From Thereva unica (taxonomy: Eukaryota > Arthropoda > Insecta > Diptera > Therevidae), in NCBI GenBank assembly GCA_949987705.1, contig OX465282.1, positions 3,274,501-3,338,500 on the forward strand: a stretch of DNA of 64,000 nt. The letters are read 5' to 3'. A program made the translations under genes and the position numbers. Shown one piece after another: positions 20,810-31,783 of this stretch (the stretch's first letter is position 1; every line of letters begins with the position of its first letter). The notes beneath the pieces were generated by a model. That model saw only the letters and a program-made list of their open reading frames with translations, searched no databases and was not told the origin of the DNA.

Positions 20810-22889
20810 GAAAGTGTATTGAATATTGAAACAGGACCAATTATTAAACAAGAAAGAAAGATTTAAAAAAAATAAAAACAAAATATATAAAATGTAGAAA
20901 GAAGGAAAAAAGAAGCAGCTATTTGCGAAAATTTAGTGACAATTATGTTTTTGTTTTTTATTTAGAGAAAAAGAATGGATATACCCATATTTAGATGTAT
21001 TTTTTTGTTGATCTTATTTTTTTAGCGTTTCTTTTTTATGTATTTAAGCATATTCTCAATATTAAATAGTTATGAAATTAGCGCCCTAAAAACGATTTTT
21101 TACTACTGCACAATTTCTAAATATATATACTACACATATTTACACCTTTCCATTTTTAGGATAACGAAAAAAAAAACATTTCTTACAATTTTCTACAATT
21201 CTCTACAATCAATTTTCTACAATTCCTATACATTTTTGTCTTTAAAAAAAAATATTATAAAAAAATAATTAAAAGTGAAAAAAAAACATAATTTCAATGG
21301 CGCTTTATTTTGTGATTCAAAAGTTTCGCGTTAGGTTCAAGACTTCAAGACTTCAAGGCATCTTCTTATACATTAAGAGTATATAAATGCAAGCAATCAT
21401 AAACCAACCACCTCAGTCTTCAATTCCCAAGTTATTCCAAGCTACCGTTTAAAAGAAAATTGTCTCAATTCGCTGCTCCAATAGTGTCCCATCATAGTAG
21501 GCCTTCCTTCTCTTAGCTAGAATCCAATAATAACCTACAATCTAAGTTCAGGTCCCGGTTCTCTCTAAGACTAGTGACAGTTGTCATCTTCAAAAGTTCT
21601 CATTCATTTGGATTGATACCAGAACCATTCGACTAGTAGAGTAGGCCGAATTTTTTATTGGAATCGTCGGCCATATTGGCGCGGCCATTTTGAATTTATA
21701 AGTTCTGATTTACTACCTGAAAACCCCCAGATAAAGATTTTCATGGAAATCGGAACAGAATTGGTAAATTCATTTTTGGGTGGCCATTTTGTATTTCGAT
21801 CATAATTCGGCGGCCATTTTGAATTTCGAAAATCGGGCTTCGAGGTGTATCATGGTTGACCACGACGCACCATCATGCAAAAATTCGAAGCTCTACGATG
21901 ACTGATGCGCCCGCTATTGCACACACATTCACGCATTAGTACTACAAGCCATTTAGTCAATTTCCGCTATATTTTCAATATCCCTCTCCTAGCTGCATCA
22001 TTTGGCAACCACCAATCATCAAGTTACCTTGCCTACACGTGGTCAATTTCTCAAAATGTTTGGTGTATATCCGGTGATGCATTTTCAACCTTTCATCAAT
22101 GGTGTATTATTGTTCTGAACTGAAAGGTAACCTCAAATATTCAAGGTTGTCAGCGTAAGTAGGTATTGGGATAGTTGAACCTGAGAACTAGGGCTGTGTG
22201 GCGGGACAGTGGGTGTGAAGTAAACAAACCAGCACCTCGGCTTGGTAAACCGAATTGTTATTCCCCAAACTCACAAAGTAGGCTAGTTTTGAAGATCCCG
22301 AGAAAACTCCCATTTCCCATACGCCCTCAGTCATCTACCCGTCGTCGGTGAATATATGTATATATCTTCCGATCTGCCCTTCGATTCACCTATGAAAATT
22401 CTATGATACCTAAGATCTTCCAGCATGTTCTTCATAAGTATCATAATCTCCCTGATTTATTATACGTGATCAAGGATCTTCATGTCGCTATATTGGTTTC
22501 TCCTTCGATGCCATAACATAACATTCTACTTCATCCGAAGCGCCAATCCATTGGCAGGCTTTACCATTTCAACATGAAAAGTTGGTGACCCTACCCAGCA
22601 CTGCCATCGATGTACTGGGTATATTGCGTAACTTACTTAATTGGTTCTACAACGGAGGTTCGGTAATGCCCCTTTAATTGATCTTTTCTTCGGTTCCAAT
22701 TCAATGTCTATATCATATATAGTGGCATTCGAAAGCTCTGGTCGTTTTAGATCGCCTTTTCCTAGCGGAGATTCGGTCAACCATGTCATTGCATCCCATA
22801 AATTCTACAACAGAAATCTTCCCGAATAGGCTCCTCTTCACTTATGCACGCTAAATGTGCCCTCCCAACGTAGCCTCCTTTCTTTCATT
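20810..22889. other. AT-rich DNA with no gene; short GGCCATTTTGAATTT repeats
   Basis: The first part (20810-21300) would be the 3' UTR of rdgC form B. At about 21660-21830, GGCCATTTTGAATTT-type motifs recur three times with TTTCATGGAAATCGGAAC between, a style that resembles 62200-62360; both look like noncoding transposon tails. Nothing else recognised. Confidence 0.45.
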
Positions 22890-23787
22890 CTTTTTTTTGT
22901 GAGGTGAAAGCGGCCATTTCGTTGGGTATTTCTACATCGTTTTACCTCAGATTTGTCACGGGAAGAAGTCGCTTAGAGTTGGCCAATCGAGCACCTCCAC
23001 CATTCAGCGTGTTTCATCATAGTTCGTTCGCCAAGGACCATATATAGCAAACTGGTGGGTGTCCCAAAAGCTGGTTTGAAACCGATGAATACAATGTCGG
23101 AGCCCTGTCTAGCTAGGGCATCATACTTTTCTATGCCTTTGAGGCTCCCATTACCTGGCATTCAAAGAAGAATAAATTTATTGAGGACGCCCAGCTCATC
23201 AAGGGTACGTTGGCAATTCCAAACTAAGACTTGGCCCTACGGCAGTATAGAACCCTGATGGCCGCTTCGCTATCAAGCGAAAATGAAGACCAGTTTGCTT
23301 TTGTGAACCTGCATTTTTCATGAGTGCACGGCGTACACGTCTGCTTGAAAGACAGTTGCTAGGGTGCCTAGGCTTGTCGCTCTACTGAATCTGGGGCTTT
23401 CACTTTAGATTCTGGCGGGCACACCGCTGCCGTCGACGAAGTCCGGATCACCCCGGGAATGGAAAGAGAGGCCATTCTTTAAATTTGACCGAATTTAGTT
23501 GTAAAACGTTCGCGCCGTTCTATGCCAACGCTGTTCCCAATTTTTGAGTTTTCTGTATAGATACATAATGACCCAGTCGGGTTAACATGATGATATCAAT
23601 GTCATCCGCGTACGCCAGTACATGGTGTCCCACTGCCTCCATGCGTTTCAGCAGCTGGTTCACAGTCGCGACTCTTAGAAGTGGAGAAAGTCTTCCTCCT
23701 TGCGTGGTACCTCCGTTGACAGCCCTTCGGACCGAACAGTCGCCAAGTCTTGAGCTCACGATCCTGCAGGTAAGCATTTGATGTATA

Positions 23788-24177
23788 TGCCGTAAACATG
23801 CTAAGGGCGACCGACGAATCGCTTAGCTACGCGACTGTCACCAATAGTACACACCGGTTTTGTATAAAGCTTCACAATCTGCAGACCACTGCGAAAACCA
23901 CGCCGCCGAGCTCGGCGACCGAATCAATCCAAGTTCTATTTCGTAGCCGTCGCCTGTCATAGTTGCATGTGTGCTTTGGCACGGGTTTGCATTGCTATTC
24001 TCGTGTGCTTCTGTGTGCGTGTGCAGCATACTCGGCTGTGCAAGATGGTTATTCCGGTGTGTGTTTTTTAATTTGTGTCGCCGTCGCTTTTAGTGTGTGC
24101 TCGCAACAAATTTCGGCGGGCCATTCGCCGTGGCTGAGGAAAATAGTTTCGCCGTCGCCCTTAGCATGTTTACAGCA
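23788..24177. mobile_element. MITE family M1, copy 1 (390 bp)
   Basis: Terminal inverted repeats TGCCGTAAACATGCTAAGGG (left) and CCCTTAGCATGTTTACAGCA (right) continue for about 25 bp. It splits the RT of the surrounding LINE. A shorter copy of the same family, opposite in orientation, is at 52236-52499; interiors match closely over about 200 bp. Flanking ATA/GTA is at best an imperfect 3-bp duplication. Confidence 0.8.
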
Positions 24178-24668
24178 GTAAGAGACACCAGGGACGCCTC
24201 GATCCTCAGCGTCGCCAAGGCCAGAGTATAGGCTTGCTGCGCACCAGAGAGTTCCGAGGTTGGTATGGTATGCCTCAGATGTATTTCAATTAGCTTATCT
24301 AGAGTCTTCAATAAAAAGGATGATAGGCCTGAAGTCTTTACGTGTTGTATGGGAAGCTTTCCCTGCCTTGCATATGAAAGCAACTTTTACCTCTTTCCAG
24401 CTAGAGGAAATACAGTTGATTTGGAGGCACCCGGAAAACATGGCCTGCAACCAGGGCATGATATGACTAAGCGTGTGTTGCAGTTGTGCTGACACTATGC
24501 CGTCAGGGCCTGGTGATTTATAGGGCTGGGAGGTGCTTACAGCCCTTTCAATTCTCGCTCTGCTTATGATAGATTTGAACAGCTGTGGTGAGGCTTGAGG
24601 GTTTAAAGCGATGGTTGTCTCAGTCGTAGTACTACTCAGGCAATGAGTGTCCATGAGTAGTGTCAGAG

Positions 24669-25065
24669 GGTGCTTTCAGTAATGCAATTTGCGCATATTT
24701 GCTATTGCATTAGTTTCATTAAAGCAAGCATGGGTTTGCACGAAGTTCATAAATGCAAACATGCGAAGCAAATGTGCGCAAGCTTTGCAAGCTTTTCCAT
24801 AGCCCTGCCAACAAGTTTTAAAGCTAAAGAGAAGACACTTAAATGTCAAATGTCAAAGTATAGAGTGACAACATAAAATGAATGAGGAAAATATTGATAG
24901 CATGCGGTAAATATTTTAAAAGAACATCAAAACTGACAATTAATCAACACCAGTTTCAACTATGGCGAAACGAATTCACTAATGCATACTTGCATGCATG
25001 CGCAAATAATTTTTCCGCACGTGCATGCTTGTCCAACTTGCGCAGTATGCATTACTGTAAGCACC
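24669..25065. mobile_element. MITE of 397 bp with 5-bp target duplication
   Basis: Ends GGTGCTTTCAGTAATGCA and complement of TGCATTACTGTAAGCACC; CAGAG on both sides (24664-24668, 25066-25070). Taking it out with one CAGAG restores an open LINE frame across the site (KQRIS/DTTHGH). The interior is full of GCATGC, TGCGCA and GCAAGC palindromes. Confidence 0.8.
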
Positions 25066-25100
25066 CAGAGATTCTCTGCTTGAGTTTCAGGACCTCACTT

Positions 25101-26290
25101 TAAAATTTAAAAAATATAAAATTGATTAAAAAACAAAAATAACAAAACACAGCATTTATGAATTATGAAACTTTTGACTATCGCGCACCCCTTTTAACAA
25201 AATTAATATTTATGTAACATTCTGTCAAACATAAATAAAAGAACTTTTTTAACCTTAAAAATATTTCTCCAAATACATATAATAAAAATTAAATAAAATA
25301 AAAATAAATGTTTAAGCAGATAAGATTGTAATATTTGAAAAATTAAAAACAAAGGATGAAGGGATCAAGAAAATTTTAAATTGTATTTTATATCTAGCCA
25401 AAAAAAGGAAATAAAATTACTCTACACAAAAATAAAAAATAAAAAAACGAAATCTTATACACATTAAATATAAATATATATATAAAAAAATATTTAAGAA
25501 TTTTATCAACATTCAAAATAAGTAAAACAAAAAAAAACATATTTTCCTATTTAGAAACAAAATTAAATTAAAAACTATAAATTAAAAAATATAAAACTGC
25601 TTCGAAATGCTCTCTCTTTCTCGTATCTCCCTTTCTCTCTTTCTTCTATAATTTATTTTTAAACTTTTATAATAATAAAAAAAAAATTTTGAAAAAAAGA
25701 AAAACTTTTTTAAATATTTTATAAGGTGTTAGCTATAAACTTAAATAAAAATAAAAAAATAAATGACAAAAAAAGAAGGAAAAAATGCTTTAAATAAATT
25801 TATTTTAATGTTAACGAATTAGTGAAAAAACTATTAATTATAAAAATTAAAATTTAAATATAAAAATGAAATATAATTAAAAAACCAAAAAACAATTTTA
25901 AAAATTTACGCGTAGCACTACAGATATTTTATAAAAAAAACAACAGAAAATATATGTATATTAGTAAAATTAAATTTTAAAAATTAAATAAAAAATGAGA
26001 AAAAAAGCATTCATAAATAAATTTGTTGTCGTTTTAAATGGAGTCTAAGTATAAAAACAAAAAACCCAACAAAAAAAACTATAAGCAAAGCTGATAATTG
26101 TTAATTGAAGAATTCATATTTATTAATAAATACCAAAAAAAAAATAAAAATGAAAATCAAAAACAATTTTTTTTTCACTTTATTGTTAAATGTATCTATG
26201 GCTGTATTTCTTACTTAATAAAAATAAAATATTGATTTACTATTAGTTTTCATTGTGTGTGTGTGTTTTTTTAAATTTGGGTGTGTTATC
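25101..26290. repeat. A-rich low-complexity tract
   Basis: About 1.1 kb dominated by A on the plus strand (AAAATAAAAATAAA-like) with many AATAAA hexamers, ending in a TGTGTGTGTGTG run near 26253. Neither strand is open. Nothing indicates a gene. Confidence 0.7.
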
Positions 26291-26293
26291 CAA

Positions 26294-26877
26294 TAAGGGG
26301 TCGTCCATAAATTACGTGAGACGATTTTTGGTATTTTTTCGCATTCGCGCTTGTTCGCGGGTGTTCACGGCGTGAGTCTCGCCTTAAGGCACAAACATAT
26401 TGGCACGAAAGCGGAAACGGCGGCCGCCTGAAAGAGAATTTCCTATACATTTAATTTCTCCGCGCCTGCTGCCCCTGCAAATATGTGGTCCGTGTATTTT
26501 AAAGGTTTTTCCAGTCACGAATCTGTTTGTGCATTTAAAGTTTTCACTGAGGCCATGAAAATTTTTGCACGAATTAACAGCCTGCTATGCTTAACTGTCA
26601 TGCCATTACGTTACCTGCATGCCACGGCCTGTCAGGCGGATACCTGAAGGCCTCATCCCTCAGCCAGACTGAGTATTGTGTGGTCTTCATCGGGCAGTGC
26701 GTACCGACCTGACTTGCCGGCAGCCTGTAAGTAAATGGAGGTCTTTACTGGAGAAACATGTTTTACTTTATTTCTCCCAGTTTTCTACCAAATTTTCAGT
26801 TTCTTGAGGAAAAAAAATTATGTGATATTTGTCGAGATCTCCCCTCTCCCCCAGGTGAGATTGGATGAGATTCGACG
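26294..26877. mobile_element. DNA element family D (GGGGTCGTCC-ended), copy 1, internally deleted
   Basis: Starts TAAGGGGTCGTCCATAAATT and shares long blocks with copies at 50756-52822 and 60059-60720 (CGTTCGCGCTTGTTC, GGCCGCCTG, the CCTGCATGCC...GGCCTGTCAG block, CTCCCCTCTCC). The right terminal about 50 bp is missing; Ty3/gypsy sequence follows directly. Compared with the 60-kb copy, about 220 bp just inside the left end are absent. Confidence 0.65.
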
Positions 26878-27800
26878 GAAGGGGCACCTAATTACAGAGG
26901 CGAAGTTCTTAATAGATTCGGGCGCAGATGTCTCCATAGTTCTACCAACTGCGAAAAAAGGTACGCTCAGCGAGGACCCCAATTATATGCTGCAAATGGG
27001 ACGCAAACTCCAAAGTATCGAGCTGAGCCTAGGGCTCTGCCGCCAATTCACATGGAACTTCATTATAGCCCAAACAACGAGCGCGATTCTCGGAGTCGAT
27101 TTCTTGGACGAATTCGGGCTGTTAGTCGACATAAAAGGCAGGCGAACGTTTCGATCGCAGGCGAGATTAAGTTGGTAGAGAAGAGGCGAATTACAACGAT
27201 TGACGCGAACAACCCATTCGCAGAACTATTGCGGGAGTTCGTCGATATTACGATACCATCGGTGGCTATACAGAAGACCCACTACATTGAGACGAGAGGA
27301 CCACCAATATTTGCTAAACCCAGGAGACTATCGCCGGACAAGTTGAAGATCGCGAAGGTCGAGTTTGAGTACTTACTGCAGATGGGGATTTGCAAACCAT
27401 CCAAAAGCAGCTCCGCTACATTTGGTAAGAAAAAAGATGGCGGATGGCGACCATGCGGTGACTATCGCCGTTAAAATACGGTCACAATACCGGATCGGTA
27501 TCCGATAATGTCAGTTAGGAAGAGAGGAGGTGAAGTTTCTCGGCCACGCGGTTAATAAGGATGGTATCCGACCACTGGAGGAGAAGGTCGCAGCTGTAAA
27601 AGACTTCGAGGGTCCGAAGTTGGTTGACGACCTGAAAAGGTTCCTAGCACTCATCGCATTCTACCATAAATTGGACACCGGAGACGATCGCAGCTTTTGA
27701 AGGAAGCAAAAAAGACTTGACAGAAAGTGTCGCTTCTGGCGCACCCATCACCGGACGCCAAGCTTGCTCCACATGTTGACGTTTCCGAGATCGCCATAGG
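26850..27800 (+). pseudogene. Ty3/gypsy pol fragment (protease, partial RT, start of RNase H)
   Basis: FLIDSGADVSIVLP (about 26910) is the aspartic protease active site, and ILGVDFLDEFGLLVD its second half. The RT N-terminus follows in a +1 shifted frame (PPIFAKPRRLSPDKL, FEYLLQMGICKPSKSSSATF, KKDGGWRPCGDYRR then a stop). RT then jumps from the VTIPDRYPI region to FLGHAVNKDGIRPL, so the palm with YXDD is deleted. LLAHPSPDAKLAPHVDVSE (about 27735) is the RNase H start. No LTRs seen. An old, broken copy; nothing suggests activity. Confidence 0.8.
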
Positions 27801-27829
27801 GGGGCGGCCCTGCACGAAAAGGACGAAAG

Positions 27830-28650
27830 GAAAGGACCTCAAGCCACTCTTATTAGTGCTTGCTCTCACCTGCGCGGGAATTGGTTTTGCTTTGCTTTCG
27901 CCCGCCTTCAGCTCCACCAGAATTTCTCCGTTATATGTCCGCCTGATACGTGTTACCTCGTCCCCAAGGTCCCTTAAGGAAGTGTCTGTTCTGACCTTGG
28001 GATATCCCACTTACCGCACTTATGATAAGCGCGTCTGATCTTATCTTTTTTGAAGTTTTTGCTATTCCCCGGTGCCTTCTGTTTTTGTTTTTTTCTTTTT
28101 CAGCTTCTTATTCTTCTCTAGTTAGTCCTGGTAGATCCCTCTTTCTGGCGATTCTTCCTCTGTGAAGGACTCTCCGTTCGCTAGGCACTCTCTCTGGCTG
28201 TTCTTCGTGTTTAATTTGTGGCGACTTCCCTTCCTTTCTCCCTAACGCTTCCTCAACTAGTTTCCATCTTTTGAGGCACTGCCACTTTTCGTTTTTGCTT
28301 TTCTTGTAAGAAAGGTGGCTTTGACGAAGCTCGCTACCTAATCCACTGGCTACATGCAAGTCCCTAGAGCTGCCGCGGAAGGTAAATATAATTCTACCGA
28401 GAAACTCCAAGCTATTGTTCTGTGGGTCTCTAACCGGGCCTAAAACTGCTCCTTCCTTTCAATTTTCCATTCTCCTCGAGTGAACAACTAACGCCGTTGT
28501 GCCTTCAGCTCCATCTTTTCTCCACATCGCTCCATCTTTTTCTCCACATCGCTCGGCTTTATCATTTGGTGCAATATGTCCTCTGGTGTGATGGCGATTC
28601 CAGCACAGCCTTTTGCTTCGCAAACCTAGAACATTTAATGAAGACATTAC
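27830..28650 (-). pseudogene. R1/I-like LINE ORF1 remnants
   Basis: Minus frame 28010-27830 reads DLGDEVTRIRRTYNGEILVE, the alpha/beta domain that precedes the zinc knuckles of R1/I ORF1 proteins, and is preceded by a Lys/Glu-rich charged region (28410-28108). Below 27830 the frame holds basic residues rather than intact CCHC knuckles. 28650-28459 is a decayed, possibly unrelated stretch. Orientation is opposite to the gypsy fragment it abuts. Confidence 0.55.
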
Positions 28651-30228
28651 CCGTGCCTTCTTTTTATCTTCCGGACAAGGTATTCCCGATAATCTCCATG
28701 TCCATTCACGAACTGTGTCAGGTAGTAACTCACTTCTCCATGTTCCCTCATAACCCGCTTCTCCGCATTTGATATGAGTTTAGGGGACTAGGTATGGGGT
28801 CGGTTGAGGCTGGGAAAATCGAGACTGGTCGTAGTGGACTTGTCCTGCAGCTTCAGCCATGCTGTTCATGTCTGGCCACCACACGGTATATGAGGACTAG
28901 ATGTGCCACGTAGGACCATCTTTGGCTTGACAACCCATCTCTGGGTCCAAGATTAGACTCAGATACTTCAGGCCGAAGTAAAGTACTTCCCTCCAAACTG
29001 AGGAGATTGAAAAAGTATCTACCTGCTTTCCTTTTTTATCCCATCTCGAATGTAATTCACGACCTGCAGTCCCTATTACGCTCCCCAGTGATTTTATCGT
29101 GGATTTCTAACATACTTTTTTTTAAATATTTACGATTACCATTAAAGTTTGGGCTACCATAAATAATTCAGCACTTCTAGATAACCGAAAATCAATCCAT
29201 ACACTTTAGAAATAAATGTCTAACCTCCTGTCTTGTTCGATTGGAATTCCTTTTTATTAATTCACAGGATTCACAGAACAACAACTTTCGCTTCGTATCA
29301 AATCATTCACGTTATATGATTCCATAACACACACTGGATCCACCACCTAGTCTATTCCGAGCACTTCCGATTACTTATATAAATAAATCCCGAATACCTG
29401 AACCTTTACCAAAATGAAAAGAGCAAACATAGGAAGTAGAAATGTTCTCTTTAAATTCTCCTTTTCACCTCAGAATTGATTGATTTCAACCGACTGAAAA
29501 AAGGCGAAAGGAGGGAAGGTGGGGCAGGGGCGCTCAAGGCTAACTTATCACCTCTTAAGATATCAAAATTAAAAACGAAATTGATTACAATCATTAAACA
29601 TTCAACACCGAAGAGCATCCTGTATTTTTACTAACCTTGAAAGTTGCGGCCCCTTCGTCGTACTGCGCTTCCCCGCCCCTCCCCCGCACAATCTTTTAAT
29701 CCGAATGGGTCGATGATGATGATGATGATGATGATGTACAGGTGGTAAGGGAGGACTTAAGGTTAAAGGTAATTTCTTGTCTGTTGATAAATTTAATTTC
29801 AGTTAATCGGAGATGGTATCATAACGAACAGAACAGTGGCGGAGGTAGGGGTAGGGCAGGGGCAGACCGGGGTGATCTGCTTTTGAGGTAAACGCTAGTT
29901 TAAATTATTCATGACATGAGTGCTTGCTAATGAGGGTGGATTTAATGAACTGACACGATAAGAGTTAGCTTATGGCAGACGCTCTTAAAGTAATTCAATT
30001 ATTGGTTTATGCGCGCTTGGATTCAGTCGATTATTATCATAAAATATTGAAGGAGAAATGTTCTTAAAGAATGATTTTAAAATTATGAAATTTTTAACAG
30101 ATAAGGGCTTGCTGCATACGAACTCCTCGGTAATAAAACCTCGTACAAAAAATAAACCTTATTAGCAAAGGCATGGGTGTCGGGTGTCATCACCGTATGG
30201 AAATCTTCCCGGCGAAAATATTCCCGTA
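28651..30228. other. No gene recognised
   Basis: Unique-looking DNA with scattered AT-rich blocks and one trinucleotide run (listed separately). No coding signal I can support on either strand. Confidence 0.5.
29712..29736. repeat. (GAT)n microsatellite, about 8 units
   Basis: Uninterrupted GATGATGAT run on the plus strand. No open frame of interest around it. Confidence 0.9.
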
Positions 30229-31783
30229 GGTTTTGGGAAATTTTTGGAGCGGCCCTTTTTTGAATGGGAAATTGTTAGGGACCTCCCAGGGAGTCTGTGA
30301 ATTCAATCCCACCCCGGGCTGACCAGTATTTCCCGAGATAATGGGCATTTCGCAACCCTCATTTGGCCATTCACAAAAGAGGCCATAACTCCCGAACCCC
30401 TTGGTATTTTTGGACCAAATTTAGTGCGTTGAACTCGGGGAAGCGAGCCCTTTCCAACGATACCCCATTCATTAAGATCCCGACACTTTCGTGAAATCGA
30501 CCAAAAATATCCCAAGGGGTACCCCTTTGCATAATTTCCGGTTTTGGGAAATTTTTGGAGCGGCCCTTTTTTGAATGGAAAATTGTTAGGGACCTCCCAG
30601 GGAGTCTGTGAATTCAATCCCACCCCGGGCTGACCAGTATTTCCCGAGGTAATGGGCACTTCGCAACCCTCATTTGGCCATTCACAAAATAGGCCATAAC
30701 TCCCGAGCCCCTTGGTATTTTTGGACCAAATCTAGTGCGTTGAACTCGGGGGAGCGAGCCCCTTCCAACGATACCCCATTCATTAAGATCCCACCACTTT
30801 CGTGAAATCGACCAAATATATCCCAAGGGGTACCCCTTTGCATAATTTCCGGTTTTGGGAAATTTTTGGAGCGGCCCTTTTTTGAATGGAAAATTGTTAG
30901 GGACCTCCCAGGGAGTCTGTGAATTCAATCCCACCCCGGGCTGACCAGTATTGCCCGAGGTAATGGGCATTTCGCAACCCTCATTTGGCCATTCACAAAA
31001 GAGACCATAACTCGCGAGCCCCTTGGTATTTTTGGACCAAATCTAGTGCGTTGAACTCGGGGGAGCGAGCCCTTTCCAACGATACCCCATTCATTAAGAC
31101 CCCAGCACTTTCGTGAAATCGACCAAAAATATCCCAAGGGGTACCCCTTTTCATAATTTCCGGTTTTGGGAAATTTTTGGAGCGGCCCTTTTTTGAATGG
31201 GAAATTGTTAGGGACCTCCCAGGGAGTCTGTGAATTCAATCCCACCCCGGGCTGACCAGTATTTCCCGAGGTAATGGGCACTTCGCAACCCTCATTTGGC
31301 CATTCACAAAATAGGCCATAACTCCCGAGCCCCTTGGTATTTTTGGACCAAATCTAGTGCGTTGAACTCGGGGGAGCGAGCCCCTTCCAATGATACCCCA
31401 TTCATTAAGATCACAGCACTTTCGTGAAATCGACCAAAAATATCCCAAGGGGTACCCCTTTGCATAATTTCCGGTTTTGGGAAATTTTTGGAGCGGCCCT
31501 TTTTTGAATGGGAAATTGTTAGGGACCTCCCAGGGAGTCTGTGAATTCAATCCCACCCCGGGCTGACCAGTATTGCCCGAGGTAATGGGCATTTCGCAAC
31601 CCTCATTTGGCCATTCACAAAAGAGGCCATAACTCTTGAGCCCCTTGGTATTTTTGGACCAAATCTAGTGCGTTGAACTCGGGGGAGCGAGCCCTTTCCA
31701 ACGATATCCCATTCATTAAAATCCGAGCACTTTCGTGAAAGCGACCAAAAATATCCCAAGGGGTACCCCTTTTCATAATTTCC
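30229..31783. repeat. 311-bp satellite, exactly five units, with alternating two-unit order
   Basis: GGTTTTGGGAAATTTTTGG recurs at 30229, 30540, 30851, 31162 and 31473, and the array ends at 31783, so the period is 311 bp without drift. Units 1, 3, 5 share GGGCATTTCGC, AAAAGAG and GAGCCCTTTCC; units 2 and 4 share GGGCACTTCGC, AAAATAG and GAGCCCCTTCC. That is a dimeric higher-order pattern of 622 bp. Each unit carries a 118-codon open frame on the minus strand overlapping the next; 311 is not a multiple of three, so the frames rotate. Confidence 0.95.

Larger units (their letters stand above)
22890..25100 (-). pseudogene. I/R1-like LINE fragment: reverse transcriptase plus RNase H, with two MITEs inside
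   Basis: Read on the minus strand: EVLKLKQRIS (about 25090) then, beyond a MITE, SQPYKSPGPDGIVSAQLQHT, WLQAMFSGCLQ and SSWKEVKVAFICKAGK; RT continues after a second MITE with GGTTQGGRLSPLL and the active site YADD (about 23610). An RNase H remnant follows at 23480-22900 (SIKG-like block SLKGIEKYDALARQGSD). Frame changes and stops in each block. Its order of domains fits I-clade or RNase H-bearing R1-type elements. It is 5' truncated at about 25100, where an A-rich tract begins. Confidence 0.75.

Noticed and set aside
22973..23258. Plus-strand frame MGVPKAGLKPMNTMSE and minus frame MPGNGSLKGIEKY as separate small genes
   Set aside because: The minus one is the RNase H remnant of the LINE; the plus one is its shadow.
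25101..26290. Long 3' UTR or mitochondrial insert
   Set aside because: No open frames, rRNA or tRNA features; simply A-rich and repeatedly AATAAA by composition.
30303..31759. Family of 118-residue proteins
   Set aside because: They are read from the 311-bp satellite, in rotating frames and without start context; kept only as a low-interest observation.
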